From: Lactobacillus helsingborgensis
GTDB lineage: Bacteria > Bacillota > Bacilli > Lactobacillales > Lactobacillaceae
Assembly: GCF_000970855.1 (NCBI RefSeq)
Contig: NZ_KQ034046.1
Span: forward strand, 967,755-1,031,754
Direction of reading: 5' to 3'
Length of the DNA: 64,000 nucleotides
A model generated the notes under the pieces. That model was not told the origin of the DNA. It saw only the letters and a list, made by a program, of their open reading frames with translations, and searched no databases. The translations under genes and the position numbers were made by a program. How positions within the stretch are numbered: position 1 is the stretch's first letter; each line of letters starts with the position of its first letter. Shown in pieces: positions 8,887 through 20,091 of this stretch.

Positions 8887-10008
8887 TTAATCTAAGAAAT
8901 CACGTAGTTGATTTGATCTACTTGGATGACGTAATTTACGCAAAGCCTTTGCTTCAATCTGACGAATTCGCTCTCTTGTAACTCCAAATACTTTTCCAAC
9001 TTCTTCTAGAGTTCTGGTGCGACCATCATCTAAGCCAAAGCGTAACCGCAAAACATTCTCCTCGCGATCAGTTAAAGTATCAAGAACTTCTTCTAATTGT
9101 TCTTTGAGCATTTCATAAGAAGCATGTTGTTCAGGACTAGTTGCATCTTTATCTTTGATAAAGTCACCTAGATGAGAGTCATCTTCTTCTCCAATAGGAG
9201 TTTCCAAAGAGACTGGTTCTTGAGCAATTTTCAAAATGTCGCGAACTTTAGCAGTAGGCATATCCATTTCGGCTCCAATTTCTTCTGGAGTTGGTTCGCG
9301 TCCTAAATCCTGCAATAGTTGTCTTTGAATCCTAATTAACTTATTGATAGTTTCAACCATGTGAACTGGAATTCTAATAGTTCTGGCTTGGTCGGCAATA
9401 GCACGTGTAATTGCTTGCCTAATCCACCAAGTGGCATAGGTTGAAAATTTGAAACCTAAACTGTAATCAAACTTGTCTACGGCTTTCATCAGTCCCATGT
9501 TGCCTTCTTGGATTAGGTCTAAAAATGACATGCCACGACCAACATAACGTTTTGCAATCGAAACTACCAAACGCAAGTTAGCTTCAGCTAATTCTTGTTT
9601 AGCTTCTTCGTCACCTTTTTCAATCCTTTTTGCCAAAGAAATTTCCTGATCAGCATTTAGTAATGGTACCCTACCAATTTCTTTAAGATACATTCTGACA
9701 GGATCATTCATTCTAACGCTCGAAGGAGCAGACATATCCTTTAATTCAGCTTTTTCAACATCTTTTTGTTTCTTCAAAGCTAAACTAGAAGGATTGCCCT
9801 TTTCATCAACGATACTAATCCCGTTATCTTCGAATTCCTGAACGAGTTGGTCGACTGCCTTTCCTTGGAGTTTATAAGGCTTAATCAATCGATCAACAAA
9901 TTCATCTTCGGTAATTGATTTATCTTTTTTAACTTCTTTAACAACTTTTTTGACCATCTTATCTAAAGATAATTGCTCGTTGTTCTCAGTCTTTTTATTC
10001 TCTGCCAC
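8887..10008 (-). CDS. rpoD: Primary sigma factor of RNA polymerase
   Basis: A 373-residue housekeeping sigma-70 factor. It has an N-terminal region 1.1-like domain, region 1.2 ([16 protein letters not shown]), region 2 with the core-binding and -10 recognition segment ([17 protein letters not shown] and [13 protein letters not shown]), region 3, and region 4 with the -35 recognition helix ([20 protein letters not shown]). The length fits short Firmicute primary sigma factors. It lies 13 bases downstream of dnaG, the standard dnaG-rpoD arrangement. The -10/-35 boxes found elsewhere in this window match this class of sigma factor. Confidence 0.97.
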   Translation of the reverse strand: MAENKKTENNEQLSLDKMVKKVVKEVKKDKSITEDEFVDRLIKPYKLQGKAVDQLVQEFEDNGISIVDEKGNPSSLALKKQKDVEKAELKDMSAPSSVRMNDPVRMYLKEIGRVPLLNADQEISLAKRIEKGDEEAKQELAEANLRLVVSIAKRYVGRGMSFLDLIQEGNMGLMKAVDKFDYSLGFKFSTYATWWIRQAITRAIADQARTIRIPVHMVETINKLIRIQRQLLQDLGREPTPEEIGAEMDMPTAKVRDILKIAQEPVSLETPIGEEDDSHLGDFIKDKDATSPEQHASYEMLKEQLEEVLDTLTDREENVLRLRFGLDDGRTRTLEEVGKVFGVTRERIRQIEAKALRKLRHPSRSNQLRDFLD

Positions 10009-10021
10009 AATAAGCCCCCCT

Positions 10022-11830
10022 TTAACCCTGAATTCTCTTTAACTGCAAAATTTTACGAGTAATACTTATTATTTCATCATTATCTGCTTTACGTTTCGCG
10101 TCTTGTAAATCACCCATCAGTTGTTGGAGCTGCACTTTAATTTTTCGCATGTTTAAAGCATTAATTTGCTCATCAATTTCGCGGTCTGAAAAATCCTGAG
10201 GCATGTCCGTCATTTCAGCATTTATTATTATACCTTGAAGTTCGTTAGGAATAAAATCTAAAAAACTATTAACTGTCGGATTTTCTTGATTTTCACTAAA
10301 ATTTAACCATAATTCCGCTAATTTTTGATAATTTGGATCAGGAAATAAAAATTGATGTGCTAAAAGATATTCTCGTGCATGATCAGAATGAATGAATAAG
10401 TATAATAAGCGCGTTTGAACTGGGTCATTTATTGTACTAGTTTGTTCATCTTCAATTGGAGCATCAGGATAATCATTAATTGGTTCAGGTTCCAGCGGAA
10501 CAGGATTACCCTGATGTCTCTTTGCCGTATTTTGCTGCCTACGATACTTTGTCAAATTAACCTTAAGCGAATCTATTGAAACACTTTGTTCTTTAGCTAC
10601 TTTGTTTAAGTACAAATCTTGTTCAACTGGATTTGATAATTGTGCAATTTCTTTGGTTGCTTCATCAAGATATGCTAATTTTTCGCGATCGTTAGCTAAA
10701 TTATATTTTTGTGCTAGTCTTTTAAGGAAGAAATCCGTTGGGGTTAGTGCACCCTTAATTTCATCTTGGTATTTCTCGATACCATATTTTTTAACATACT
10801 CGTCCGGGTCCAGTTTTTCAGGTAAAACCACAATCCCTAAATTAAAGCCGCCAACTTGATTAAACATCTTAGCAGCACGTTCTTCAGCATGGATGCCAGG
10901 ATCATCCCCGTCATAATTAATAATTATATTATTGGTAATCCTGCGTAACATATATATTTGCTGATCAGTCAGGCTGGTTCCCATTGAGGCAATACCTGAT
11001 TTAATACCGGCTTTATAAGCCGCAATGACATCCATATATCCTTCGTATAAAATCAAATGCTTTTCACTGCGAGCCGCTTTTTTAGCTTCTGCAAAATGGA
11101 AAAGTGTCTTAGACTTAGTAAATATCTTTGTTTCTGGACTGTTGATATATTTAGCTTCAGTTTTATCTGTTGAAAGACGTCTTCCCGAAAAACCAACAAC
11201 ATAGTCCCCTTCATTACAGAGAGGAAACATCAGCCTGTCTCTAAAGCGATCGAATAATTCTCCAGCTTGCGACTGGACAAACAACCCGGTATTAAGCAAG
11301 TCTTCGTCTTGATAATTATGTCCCCGTAGATATGTTAATAACAAGTTGTCTTGCTTAGGCGCATAGCCAATCCTAAAGTGATTGATAATTTCGTTATTCA
11401 AATCGCGGCTTTGCGCATATTCCAGACCGCGCTTTCCCGCATTAGTCGAAACTAGGACCCGATGATAAAAATCAGCAGCTTCTTCATTTATTTTGATCAA
11501 AATATTAGAAAAGCGAGGTCTCTTTTGAGTGTATTCTCCAATATCAATATGAGCAAAGTCGGCAACCTTTTGGACACTTTCCGGGAACGTTAAATTTTCC
11601 TTGTACATGAGGAAGGAAAACACATTTCCCCCTTTGCCACAACCAAAACACTTAAAGAACTGTTTACCTTCATTCACTGTAAAAGAAGGAGTTTTTTCTT
11701 GATGAAATGGACAAAGTCCAACATAATCTTTACCCTTCTTTTCGAGTGAAACATATTGGCTTATAACATTAACTATATTGACGTTATTACGTACTTTGGC
11801 AATTGTTTCCTCGGGAATCAGACCAGCCAT
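10022..11830 (-). CDS. dnaG: DNA primase
   Basis: A 602-residue primase that makes RNA primers at the replication fork. It has an N-terminal CHC2 zinc finger ([11 protein letters not shown] followed by CFGCGKGG), the RNA-polymerase core with TOPRIM motif ([13 protein letters not shown] and NYDGDDPG), and a C-terminal helicase-binding region. It sits between glyS and rpoD with 13-14 base spacings and probably belongs to one long operon with glyQS, recO and era. All expected core motifs are present. Confidence 0.97.
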   Translation of the reverse strand: MAGLIPEETIAKVRNNVNIVNVISQYVSLEKKGKDYVGLCPFHQEKTPSFTVNEGKQFFKCFGCGKGGNVFSFLMYKENLTFPESVQKVADFAHIDIGEYTQKRPRFSNILIKINEEAADFYHRVLVSTNAGKRGLEYAQSRDLNNEIINHFRIGYAPKQDNLLLTYLRGHNYQDEDLLNTGLFVQSQAGELFDRFRDRLMFPLCNEGDYVVGFSGRRLSTDKTEAKYINSPETKIFTKSKTLFHFAEAKKAARSEKHLILYEGYMDVIAAYKAGIKSGIASMGTSLTDQQIYMLRRITNNIIINYDGDDPGIHAEERAAKMFNQVGGFNLGIVVLPEKLDPDEYVKKYGIEKYQDEIKGALTPTDFFLKRLAQKYNLANDREKLAYLDEATKEIAQLSNPVEQDLYLNKVAKEQSVSIDSLKVNLTKYRRQQNTAKRHQGNPVPLEPEPINDYPDAPIEDEQTSTINDPVQTRLLYLFIHSDHAREYLLAHQFLFPDPNYQKLAELWLNFSENQENPTVNSFLDFIPNELQGIIINAEMTDMPQDFSDREIDEQINALNMRKIKVQLQQLMGDLQDAKRKADNDEIISITRKILQLKRIQG

Positions 11831-11844
11831 ATTGCCACCTACTT

Positions 11845-13911
11845 TTATTTAATAACTAGCTTGCTTAAATCACCAAGACGATTGGCTAATTGCGCCACGC
11901 TATTCAACTGAGCCAAACGATTATTTTTAACTGCTTCGTCCTTAGCCATAATCATATTAGTATCAAAATATAAGTCAATTACGGGTTGCAATTTAACAAA
12001 ACCATCATAAAGAGCTGCAAGGTCATTGACTTTGCTTAGTTTCTTAACCCCATTAGCCAGTTCAGTTTCAGTTTCGTTATCAAACAAGTCACTCTTGACC
12101 TCATTTTGACCTTTATATTTGGCTTTCTTTAAAATATTATTGATTCTAGTCAAGCTTTCAACTACTGGTTTGAATTTATCATCATCATGATGCAATTGCA
12201 AAACTTTTGCTGCAGCGAGGATTTGAATAGGATCTTGCTGGCTTGAAGCCAAAACGGCATCAATAATATCATATTTATAATTATTTTTCTGTAAATATTG
12301 GTTAATCCGATCCCGAATAAATGATGAAATTTGTTCTTCTTGTTCGGCTGTCTTAGGCAATTTGGCAGGAGTTTTCTTTTCCAAAGCGGATACGATTTCC
12401 GGTAAGACTTCGTTAAACGGCAATGACCATTTTTGCTCTAATAAAATTCGGACAATACCATAAGCATAGCGCCGCAGTGCATAAGGATCATTTGAGGAAC
12501 TCGGGATCATTCCTGCTGCAAAGAAGGTAATGATTGTATCTAATTTATCGGCGACTGATAATAATGAGCCAACGGTAGTTGCAGGTAATTTCCCTTCTGA
12601 AGTAGTAGGCATATAGTGTTCTTCTATTGCCTCAGCCACATCATCTTTTTCACCGGCAAGCTTAGCATAATGCTTACCCATCACACCTTGAAGTTCAGCA
12701 AATTCACCCACCATTTGGGTGACAAGGTCAAATTTATACAGCTGGCTAGCGCGGTCAAAATCCTTAATCGTTTGAGCATCTATGTTCCACTTATTTGCCA
12801 AATAATCACCAATAATTTGTACTCGCTTCATTTTCTCAGACATGGAGCCGATTTTATCGTGGAATGAAACGTTATCTAACTTTTGTACAAAATGACTGAG
12901 TGGGTATTTACGATCCTCATCATAAAAGAATTGGGCATCATCTAAGCGAGCAACTAAAACTTTCTCATTGCCAGAAACCACATTTTCCAAATAGTCTTTA
13001 TTACCGTTGCGAACAGAGATAAAGTGGTTAATCAGTTCACCATTTTGATCATAAACTTCAAAGTAACGTTGGTTGTCTTTCATAGAAGTAATCAGAACTT
13101 CTTGCGGCATTTGCAAATAATTTTTAGCAAACGATCCTGCAAAGACAGTCGGGTATTCGACTAAATTCGTTACTTCTTCAAGTAAGCTCTTGTCTGGTTT
13201 AATTTGCCAGTTGTTCTTTTTAACCAGCTTATTCATTTGGTCTACGATCATATTACGACGTTTAGTAGCGTCTACAATTACAAATTGATCTTTTAAAGCA
13301 TCTTCATAATCGGAACTGTTAGCTAGAACAACACTATCTCCGAGAAAGCGGTGACCCTCAGTTTTACGACCAGCAGTAATATCAAGAATTTTTACAGGCA
13401 CTACTTCGTTGCCAAATAATGACACAAGCCAGTGAATAGGACGCACAAATTCAAAGTCGTTTGAATCCCAGCGCATTTTTGTAGGAAAAGTCATTGCTTT
13501 AACAATTTCGCTCATCCCCAAAAGAATAGAACTGGTTTTTTTACCTTCTTTCTGCACATGAACATAAGCATATTCGGTACCTTTTAATTCTTCAAAGTAA
13601 ATGTCATCTGTTGTCATTCCTTGACCACGGGCAAAGCCTTGTGCAGCCTTAGTCCAGTTTTTATCTTGATCAAGAGCTATTTTTTTTGCGGGACCTTTTT
13701 TAATTTCATCAATATCATCTTGTTTTTCAGCTAATTCTTCCACTAAGATGGTCAATCTGCGGGGCGTTGAAAAAGTCTTAATACATTTAAATTTTAAGCC
13801 ATTTTCTTTAAGAAACTTCTGCGTTCTGTCCGCCAGTTGCTTAACACTACGTTCAACAACGTGTGCCGGCATTTCCTCTGTGCCGATTTCAAATAAATAA
13901 TCTTTAGCCAT
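11845..13911 (-). CDS. glyS: Glycyl-tRNA synthetase beta subunit
   Basis: A 688-residue beta chain of the tetrameric bacterial glycyl-tRNA synthetase, needed for tRNA recognition. It has the typical start [10 protein letters not shown] and a C-terminal anticodon-binding (DALR-like) region with the HD-like segment in between. It overlaps glyQ by 8 bases, so the subunits are translationally coupled. Expression is expected to follow the glycine T-box in front of glyQ. Confidence 0.97.
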   Translation of the reverse strand: MAKDYLFEIGTEEMPAHVVERSVKQLADRTQKFLKENGLKFKCIKTFSTPRRLTILVEELAEKQDDIDEIKKGPAKKIALDQDKNWTKAAQGFARGQGMTTDDIYFEELKGTEYAYVHVQKEGKKTSSILLGMSEIVKAMTFPTKMRWDSNDFEFVRPIHWLVSLFGNEVVPVKILDITAGRKTEGHRFLGDSVVLANSSDYEDALKDQFVIVDATKRRNMIVDQMNKLVKKNNWQIKPDKSLLEEVTNLVEYPTVFAGSFAKNYLQMPQEVLITSMKDNQRYFEVYDQNGELINHFISVRNGNKDYLENVVSGNEKVLVARLDDAQFFYDEDRKYPLSHFVQKLDNVSFHDKIGSMSEKMKRVQIIGDYLANKWNIDAQTIKDFDRASQLYKFDLVTQMVGEFAELQGVMGKHYAKLAGEKDDVAEAIEEHYMPTTSEGKLPATTVGSLLSVADKLDTIITFFAAGMIPSSSNDPYALRRYAYGIVRILLEQKWSLPFNEVLPEIVSALEKKTPAKLPKTAEQEEQISSFIRDRINQYLQKNNYKYDIIDAVLASSQQDPIQILAAAKVLQLHHDDDKFKPVVESLTRINNILKKAKYKGQNEVKSDLFDNETETELANGVKKLSKVNDLAALYDGFVKLQPVIDLYFDTNMIMAKDEAVKNNRLAQLNSVAQLANRLGDLSKLVIK

Positions 13912-14821
13912 TTTCTAATCCCGCCTTCTTATCTTCTGCGTTCTTCAATAACGGAAATCCCCTTTTTTCACGTTCCTCTACAAAGCACACTGCTACTTCA
14001 TGAGCCAAATTTCTAATTCTGGCTAAATAGCCAGCCCGTTCGGTAACAGAAACTGCACCTCTGGCATCAAGTAAGTTAAAAGTATGAGAACATTTCAGAA
14101 TATAGTCATACGCTGGCTGAACTAAATTTAATCCAATTAATTCTTTCGCAGTTCTTTCGTAAACGTCAAAAAACTGCAATAAATCTTTTTGATTAGATTC
14201 TTCAAAAGCATATTTCGAATTCTCATATTCTGCTTCTTTAAAAATATCGCGATATAAGACTCCGTCTCCCCACTCCAAGTCAAAGACAGAATTAACGTCT
14301 TGAATGTATGAAGCAAGCCGTTCTACACCATAGGTAATTTCACTCATTGTTGGTTTAACATCAAGTTCACCCACGACTTGGAAATAAGTAAATTGACTGA
14401 CCTCCATGCCATCAAGCCAAACTTCCCAACCAACACCGGCACAGCCCATAGAAGGATTTTCCCAATTATCTTCTACAAAGCGAATATCGTGTTCAAGCGG
14501 ATTAATTCCTAGCTCTTTTAGGCTATCAAGGTAATATTGTTGAATGTCTTCAGGAGCAGGTTTGATGACTACTTGAAATTGATGGTGTTGGAATAATCTA
14601 TTAGGGTTGTCACCATACCTGCCATCAGCGGGTCGACGTGAAGGCTCAACATAACAAGCAGCCCAGGGTTCTGGTCCAACAGCACGTAAAAAGGTATAGG
14701 GACTCATAGTACCAGCGCCTTTTTCAACATCATAAGAAGGCATTACCATACAGCCCTTTGAGGACCAAAACTTTTCCAACTTAAAAATCATATCTTGAAT
14801 AGTTAATTTTTTATTTGCCAT
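13904..14821 (-). CDS. glyQ: Glycyl-tRNA synthetase alpha subunit
   Basis: A 305-residue alpha chain carrying the class II catalytic core of glycyl-tRNA synthetase, which makes Gly-tRNA. The characteristic blocks are [26 protein letters not shown] and [11 protein letters not shown] (motif 3 with the ATP-binding arginine). The length matches the family (about 300). It begins behind a GGAAGGAAA site and is preceded by a T-box leader. Confidence 0.97.
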   Translation of the reverse strand: MANKKLTIQDMIFKLEKFWSSKGCMVMPSYDVEKGAGTMSPYTFLRAVGPEPWAACYVEPSRRPADGRYGDNPNRLFQHHQFQVVIKPAPEDIQQYYLDSLKELGINPLEHDIRFVEDNWENPSMGCAGVGWEVWLDGMEVSQFTYFQVVGELDVKPTMSEITYGVERLASYIQDVNSVFDLEWGDGVLYRDIFKEAEYENSKYAFEESNQKDLLQFFDVYERTAKELIGLNLVQPAYDYILKCSHTFNLLDARGAVSVTERAGYLARIRNLAHEVAVCFVEEREKRGFPLLKNAEDKKAGLENG

Positions 14822-14844
14822 TTATATTTCCTTCCTGCATTAGA

Positions 14845-15021
14845 CCATAAAAAAAGCCTATGCAAAACATGCATAGGGACGAGATTCAGTCGCGGTTCCA
14901 CCCTAATTCAGGAAATAATTCCTGCTCTTAATTCATTTAGCTAGAGGTGCCTTTTCCTAGGTGCTCTTACACTATACAGCACTCGCTTATCTAGTACTTT
15001 TTTTATCCTCATCATTGCCAA
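14845..15021 (-). promoter_or_regulatory. Glycine T-box leader of glyQS
   Basis: On the minus strand the conserved T-box core GGTGGAACCGCG lies at 14891-14902 and ends in a terminator hairpin at 14847-14878 (arms around CCTATGCA / TGCATAGG with a T run). The specifier context GAAAAGGCACC puts a GGC glycine codon at 14949-14951, aligning with the GAAA-codon-AC context of the two brnQ leaders. It is a compact form with one short stem I, as is usual for glyQS. Uncharged tRNA-Gly should favour antitermination. Confidence 0.9.
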
Positions 15022-15026
15022 AATAC

Positions 15027-15055
15027 ATTATTATTTTATCATAAAAAGCATGCAA
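15027..15055 (-). promoter_or_regulatory. Candidate promoter of glyQS leader
   Basis: On the minus strand the -35 box is TTGCAT (15050-15055) and the -10 box AATAAT (15027-15032), with a 17-base spacer. The position directly upstream of the T-box leader supports it. Confidence 0.5.
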
Positions 15056-15064
15056 CCTAAAGGC

Positions 15065-15820
15065 TTAGTCCATTAATTTCAATTCATCTAAAAATTTTTT
15101 AGTTTTAAGATTAATGTCAATTGTATCTTGATAGATACGGTCAATTGCTTTTCGTGTCGCCTTTTTAGTAGAGCTATTAATTTTAATGCTGCCTAGGCGT
15201 TCAAATGGTAGCAAAAATATTGTCCTTAAAACAGCAACTTCTTTCGGTTTTAAGTGCATGCGATCTGGATCAGTATAAAAATGTTTTTTACACAAAATAC
15301 CGCCATTTTTAATTGAGTAATCAAACTCTCCTTGATCTTGACCGCAAATAACACAATGCCGCAATTCAGGTTCAACTCCAAATGCTGCTAAAAGCTGCAT
15401 CTGGACTATTTGGGTAATCATTTCAGGATCGGTACCACTTGCAATTTTTTGCAATGCGAATTTGGTCAAATCATAATACTTACCCAAATTTTGATATTCC
15501 ATAAAAGCGTGGTCAACCAAATCTAAAATAAAGGAAGCATAAGCATTTTTAATCAGATCATCGTACAGCCCGTCAAACTGCTCAACATTTTTATAAGTTC
15601 TTAAAGTACTTAATCCGTGCCCAGAAAAGTATACAACATAAGTTCCATAAGAAAAATTGAGTAATGCAGCTCCTAATTTAGACTTCGGCTTAAGAGCACC
15701 ATGTGCAAGCATAGTAAATATACCATTTTTTTCTGTTATGATTTTTGCTAACAAGTCTGCATCATGATATTTTTGTCTCTTAAAAATTATGCCTTCTACT
15801 TCCTTTAGCTCACGCACCAT
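15065..15820 (-). CDS. recO: DNA repair protein RecO
   Basis: A 251-residue protein with an N-terminal OB fold (start EVEGIIFKRQKYHDADLLAKI) and a C-terminal helical domain with a cysteine cluster CVICG followed about 20 residues later by CKKH, a probable zinc site. RecO works with RecR to load RecA at gaps in DNA. It starts one base after the era stop, a normal Firmicute pairing. Confidence 0.95.
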   Translation of the reverse strand: MVRELKEVEGIIFKRQKYHDADLLAKIITEKNGIFTMLAHGALKPKSKLGAALLNFSYGTYVVYFSGHGLSTLRTYKNVEQFDGLYDDLIKNAYASFILDLVDHAFMEYQNLGKYYDLTKFALQKIASGTDPEMITQIVQMQLLAAFGVEPELRHCVICGQDQGEFDYSIKNGGILCKKHFYTDPDRMHLKPKEVAVLRTIFLLPFERLGSIKINSSTKKATRKAIDRIYQDTIDINLKTKKFLDELKLMD

Positions 15821-16726
15821 TTACGTAAAATCCTTTGGATTGTAGCCAATTCGCCTTAAAAATTGCGGGTCTGAACGCCAATTACGTTGGACTTTAACCC
15901 ATAAGTGCAGATTGACCTTCTCACCCAATAAATCTTCAATTTGACGTCGTGAATTAATACCAATCTGCTTGAGCATTTTGCCGCCTTTGCCGATAATAAT
16001 CCCCTTTTGACCACTTTTTTCGACATAAATAGTAGCCTCAATTTGAAGTTTATTATTCTCGTGCTTATTCATTTGCTCAACCCAAACCGCTGCTGCGTGT
16101 GGTACTTCTTCTGCAGTTAATTTTAAAATTTGTTCGCGAATTAACTCAGCAACCATGAAATATTCTGGACGATCTGTTATTTGATCAGAACCAAAGTACT
16201 TTGGTCCTTCTGGCAAATATTGATGCAATACTTGCATTAAGTCGCTAATGCCAACACCCTGAGTTGCTGAAACAGGGAGAAATTCTTTAAAAATATTCAA
16301 ATTGCGGTATTGATCAATAATTGGTAATAGTTCATTAGGATTTACTTGGTCTACTTTATTAATAAGAAGTAAAACTGGTACTTTAACATCCTTTAGCATA
16401 TCTGCTATGTAAGCATCACCTTTACCCATTTCTTCAGGTTCTACCATGAACAAAATGAGGTCAACATCTTTTAAGCTAGACAAGCTGGCTTTATCCATGT
16501 ATTCATCTAAATTTAGGTGGGGCTTAAAAATTCCTGGAGTATCGACAAAAACTGCTTGCATATCGTCAGTAGTCAAAATTCCTGAAATTTTATTACGAGT
16601 AGTTTGTGGTTTATTAGAAGTTATAGCAACTTTTTGACCAACCAAATAATTCATTAAAGTGGATTTACCAACATTAGGTCGACCTAATAATGCCACAAAA
16701 CCAGATTTATTGTTATTTTCAACCAT
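15821..16726 (-). CDS. era: Ribosome-biogenesis GTPase Era
   Basis: A 301-residue GTPase that binds the 3' end of 16S rRNA during 30S assembly. The G domain has G1 GRPNVGKST (residues 15-23), G3 DTPG and G4 NKVD. The C-terminal KH domain contains [11 protein letters not shown]. The length matches the family. Its start overlaps the ybeY stop by one base and the spacing to recO is nil, so the four genes phoH-ybeY-era-recO form one unit. Confidence 0.97.
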   Translation of the reverse strand: MVENNNKSGFVALLGRPNVGKSTLMNYLVGQKVAITSNKPQTTRNKISGILTTDDMQAVFVDTPGIFKPHLNLDEYMDKASLSSLKDVDLILFMVEPEEMGKGDAYIADMLKDVKVPVLLLINKVDQVNPNELLPIIDQYRNLNIFKEFLPVSATQGVGISDLMQVLHQYLPEGPKYFGSDQITDRPEYFMVAELIREQILKLTAEEVPHAAAVWVEQMNKHENNKLQIEATIYVEKSGQKGIIIGKGGKMLKQIGINSRRQIEDLLGEKVNLHLWVKVQRNWRSDPQFLRRIGYNPKDFT

Positions 16727-17250
16727 TATTTTCCTCTACCTTCATCAAGTTGGTTTGAATATAAGGGCAAGCCATATTCTTCTAATACCTGACCCTGAAT
16801 TTTAAACATTTCTTTTGCTTCAATAGGTTCAATATGGTCAAAACCATTGAGGTGCAAAAAGCCATGTACTAAGGTATAGCCAAATTCGCGATCCCAACCG
16901 GTACCATATTCTTTGCTATGACGCTCAATTACGTCTGGACACATGAACAAATCGCCTATATCTTCATAAAAATCAGGATCGGATTCAAAGGAACTAAAAT
17001 CAATTAGTTCCTCACCATCTTCAATTGCAAAAGAAATAACATCAGTAGGTCTATCTTTACCGCGATATTTTTTATTAATTTCATTACTATGCTTTTCATC
17101 AACGAAATTAATGCTCAATTCCAGATTATTTTTCTTATTAATCTTATCTTTAGCAAGTAATAACAGCTGAAAGATCCAGTCTTTCCAATCACGGTCTTGG
17201 TTTGTTAAAAAACCAACATCATCATTATAGGTAATATCAATTGGGGCCAT
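16726..17250 (-). CDS. ybeY: Endoribonuclease YbeY
   Basis: A 174-residue zinc metalloprotein for 16S rRNA 3'-end processing and ribosome quality control. The zinc motif [11 protein letters not shown] (H-x3-H-x5-H) lies near residues 131-141. The conserved RPTDVISF block is also present. Single-base overlaps with phoH and era indicate coupling. Confidence 0.96.
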   Translation of the reverse strand: MAPIDITYNDDVGFLTNQDRDWKDWIFQLLLLAKDKINKKNNLELSINFVDEKHSNEINKKYRGKDRPTDVISFAIEDGEELIDFSSFESDPDFYEDIGDLFMCPDVIERHSKEYGTGWDREFGYTLVHGFLHLNGFDHIEPIEAKEMFKIQGQVLEEYGLPLYSNQLDEGRGK

Positions 17251-18206
17251 TAATTCTGTTTTTCTTCCTTTTCATACGCGTTAATAATTTTGGCAACTAC
17301 AGGGTGACGCACAACATCATTTGCTGAGAACCAAATAAACTTAATCTGCTCAATCTTTTTCAGAATACGTTCGGCATCAATTAGGCCGCTACGCTGTCTT
17401 CCTGGCAGGTCAACTTGCGTCATATCGCCATTAACAATCATTTTGGAATTAAAACCAAGTCTGGTCAAAAACATTTTCATCTGAGCATCAGTGGTATTTT
17501 GCGCTTCATCTAAGATAACAAAAGCATCATCTAAAGTACGCCCCCGCATATAAGCTAAAGGAGCAACTTCAATTACACCACGTTCCATTAGATGGTCAGT
17601 AGTGTTAGTTCCCAGTATGGCATAGAGCGAATCATAAATAGGCCTTAAATAAGGATCAACTTTCTCTTTTAAATCACCGGGTAAAAAGCCCAAGGATTCC
17701 CCGGCTTCAACAGCAGGACGAGTTAAAATTATCCTAGAAACTTCACCTTTTTTAAAAGCAGCAACTGCGCAGACTACCGCTATGAATGTTTTACCGGTAC
17801 CAGCAGGACCAATACCAAATACCACATCATTTTTTTCAATTGCTTCAACATATCTTTTCTGTCCCATGTTTTTAACTCTAATCGGTTTGCCTTTAGCATC
17901 CCGAATTAAAATCTTTTTGTACAAGTCAGGAAAATATTCTGTTGTTCCCTTATCTGCCATTTTCATTGCACTTACAACATCGGCAGGACCGATATTAATA
18001 TTTGCATTAACGACATTATCAAGAGCTTTTAAAACAGCTGAAATTTTTTTAATGTTGCCGTCTTCACCTTGAATAGCAATACTATTACCGGTGTCAACAA
18101 CACTGGCATTATAGCCGGTTGACAAAAGATTTAAATTGTTATCATTAATACCAACTAATTTTTGGATATTCTCAGGATTTGTAGGTATAAAATTGGTTTG
18201 GGCCAA
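17250..18206 (-). CDS. phoH: PhoH-family ATPase
   Basis: A 318-residue P-loop NTPase (YlxR/PhoH family, PhoL type). Walker A is GPAGTGKT near residue 136 and Walker B is FVILDEAQNTT. An N-terminal KH-like segment precedes the NTPase domain. It is linked to RNA metabolism by its universal neighbourhood with ybeY. The exact reaction is unsettled for the family. Confidence 0.94.
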   Translation of the reverse strand: MAQTNFIPTNPENIQKLVGINDNNLNLLSTGYNASVVDTGNSIAIQGEDGNIKKISAVLKALDNVVNANINIGPADVVSAMKMADKGTTEYFPDLYKKILIRDAKGKPIRVKNMGQKRYVEAIEKNDVVFGIGPAGTGKTFIAVVCAVAAFKKGEVSRIILTRPAVEAGESLGFLPGDLKEKVDPYLRPIYDSLYAILGTNTTDHLMERGVIEVAPLAYMRGRTLDDAFVILDEAQNTTDAQMKMFLTRLGFNSKMIVNGDMTQVDLPGRQRSGLIDAERILKKIEQIKFIWFSANDVVRHPVVAKIINAYEKEEKQN

Positions 18207-18230
18207 ATAACTCTGCTCCTTTTCTTGCGC

Positions 18231-18674
18231 TTAACTTAGCTGATCACGCACTGCGGCCGAAGCTGCTTTTCCATCAGCCTTGCCCTTAATTTTAGGCATT
18301 AAAACTTTCATTACTTTGCCAAAATCTGACTTATCATGAGCGTTAACTTCAGCAATCGCTGAAGCCGCTGCTTCATTAATTTCTTCCTTTGAAAGCTGCT
18401 TAGGTAAATAATCCTCAACAATTGCAAGCTCTTGCTTAGTTTCAGCAACTAAATCGTTTCTGTTTGCCTTGGCAAATTCTTCAATCGATTCTTCTCGTTG
18501 CTTCTTTTCACGGCTTAAAACTGTTAGTTCTTCTTCAGGAGTCAGATCATGACCTGCTTTAATTTTTTCATTCATTAATGCAGATTTAATCATACGCACG
18601 GTGTTCAATTTGACTTTGTCACGTGCTTTCATTGCTTCTTTCATATCTGACATTATTTGTTCAGACAGACTCAA
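18231..18674 (-). CDS. GatB/YqeY domain protein
   Basis: A 147-residue helical protein of the GatB/YqeY family, resembling the tRNA-binding tail domain of Asp/Glu-tRNA amidotransferase subunit B. The start MSLSEQIMSDMKEAMKARDK and the block DFGKVMKVLMPKIKGKADGK are typical. The role of the free-standing form is not established. It sits between rpsU and phoH, as in many Firmicutes. Confidence 0.93.
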   Translation of the reverse strand: MSLSEQIMSDMKEAMKARDKVKLNTVRMIKSALMNEKIKAGHDLTPEEELTVLSREKKQREESIEEFAKANRNDLVAETKQELAIVEDYLPKQLSKEEINEAAASAIAEVNAHDKSDFGKVMKVLMPKIKGKADGKAASAAVRDQLS

Positions 18675-18774
18675 AAAAATTCCTTCTTTCTCAACAAAAT
18701 CTAGCTAAATTATATCAAATTTGAGAGTGAGTTTAAATTAAATAAAACATTAAAATCAATTAATTGGACTAAAT

Positions 18775-18808
18775 AAAAACGACTCCTATCTCAACGATAA
18801 AAGTCGCT
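18775..18808 (-). terminator. Hairpin downstream of rpsU
   Basis: On the minus strand CGACTTTTATC pairs with GATAGGAGTCG, allowing G-U pairs, and is followed by a T run. It could reduce read-through from the abundant rpsU message into yqeY. Confidence 0.65.
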
Positions 18809-18814
18809 TATAAA

Positions 18815-18991
18815 TTAATAATGTCTACGTTTGCGAGCTGCTTCGGATTTTAGTTTCCTACGAACGCTAGGTTTTTCATAAAACTCGCGCTTGCGGTATT
18901 CCTGTAAAGTACCACTTCTAGAAACGGAACGTTTAAAACGACGAAGAGCATCATCAATAGACTCGTTTTCGTGAACGACTGTCTTGGCCAT
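18815..18991 (-). CDS. rpsU: 30S ribosomal protein S21
   Basis: A 58-residue basic protein of the small subunit, with the family block [18 protein letters not shown] and a highly basic C-terminus ending RKRRHY. The frame remains open upstream to 19033, but the AAGGAGGGATC site just before the ATG at 18991 and the usual length fix the start there. Confidence 0.97.
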   Translation of the reverse strand: MAKTVVHENESIDDALRRFKRSVSRSGTLQEYRKREFYEKPSVRRKLKSEAARKRRHY

Positions 18992-19168
18992 ATGTGATCC
19001 CTCCTTCCATTTCTTGACGTTACCGTCATACATTTAACTAAATTATATCAAACATCAACAATCGGTCAATACAAACGTACAATATTTTTTAAAAAATCAT
19101 TCAGGAAAAAGTTAATCTGTAAATGATTTTGGTTAAATTGTATAATTAAAGAAAAAAAGGAGCATACT

Positions 19169-19996
19169 ATGGCTGAAGAAACACCAAAAAAAGAAGTTAA
19201 CATTATTATAATTTCAGATTCTGCTGGAGATACCGCCTTTAACAATGCTGTAGCCGCCGCTGCTCAATTTCCTGATGCGCAAATTAATTATCGCAGATAT
19301 CCTTTTATAATTAATAAAGAAAAATTAGAAGAAACATTTGCAGAAATTATAAAATATCCTAATCTATTAATTATTTACAGCTTGGTCAAGGATGAAATGC
19401 AGATTCCGGTTATTCGTTTTGTAAGAGAACACCAAGTTAAAAGCGTGGATATTCTATCACCAGCGATTGAATCCATCCAAGAATTGACTGGTCTTAAGCC
19501 GCAACAAAGAATTGGTGCCCAGCACAAAATGAACCAAAAGTACTTTGATCGCATTTCTGCAATGGAATTTGCGGTCATGTATGATGATGGCAAAGACCCT
19601 AAGGGCTTTTTAGAGGCTGATGTGGTACTTTTAGGAGTTTCGAGAACTTCCAAAACCCCCTTATCGCTTTTTTTAGCAAACAAAAATTTAAAAGTGGCTA
19701 ATTTACCTTTGGTACCAGACACCCATATTCCTAAAGAAATTTATCAAATTGACCCTAAAAAAATTATTGGTCTGACAAATGACATTTCAGTATTAAATGA
19801 AATCAGGCGTGAAAGAATGATTTCTTATGGTCTAAATCCCGATACTTCCTATTCCAATGTTGATGCGATTAAAAAAGAATTGGATTCGGCCCAAAAGCTT
19901 TATGATCAACTTGGCTGTTTTGTAATAAACGTTGCTCACCGCTCAATTGAGGAAACTGCAGCAATTATTATGAATCATTTAGGTGTTCAAAGTTAA
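19169..19996 (+). CDS. ppsR: PPDK/PPS regulatory protein (bifunctional kinase/pyrophosphorylase)
   Basis: A 275-residue DUF299 protein. Members use ADP to phosphorylate, and phosphate to dephosphorylate, a threonine of pyruvate phosphate dikinase or PEP synthase. The start IIISDSAGDTA and the P-loop GVSRTSKT at residues 156-163 are diagnostic. No ppdK or ppsA gene is in the window, so its partner must lie elsewhere or its role has changed. It is monocistronic as far as can be seen, divergent from rpsU. Confidence 0.93.
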   Translation: MAEETPKKEVNIIIISDSAGDTAFNNAVAAAAQFPDAQINYRRYPFIINKEKLEETFAEIIKYPNLLIIYSLVKDEMQIPVIRFVREHQVKSVDILSPAIESIQELTGLKPQQRIGAQHKMNQKYFDRISAMEFAVMYDDGKDPKGFLEADVVLLGVSRTSKTPLSLFLANKNLKVANLPLVPDTHIPKEIYQIDPKKIIGLTNDISVLNEIRRERMISYGLNPDTSYSNVDAIKKELDSAQKLYDQLGCFVINVAHRSIEETAAIIMNHLGVQS

Positions 19997-20091
19997 TTTT
20001 TTCTTTATATGTATTGTTTTCATTATTTAACTTCCATATAATTAATTTAATATTAAAAAATTAAATAGTTGCAATCGGTTGAGGCAAAATA

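Noticed and set aside
15856-16041. Short frame inside era
   Set aside because: It lies wholly within a well-supported gene and is a shadow frame.
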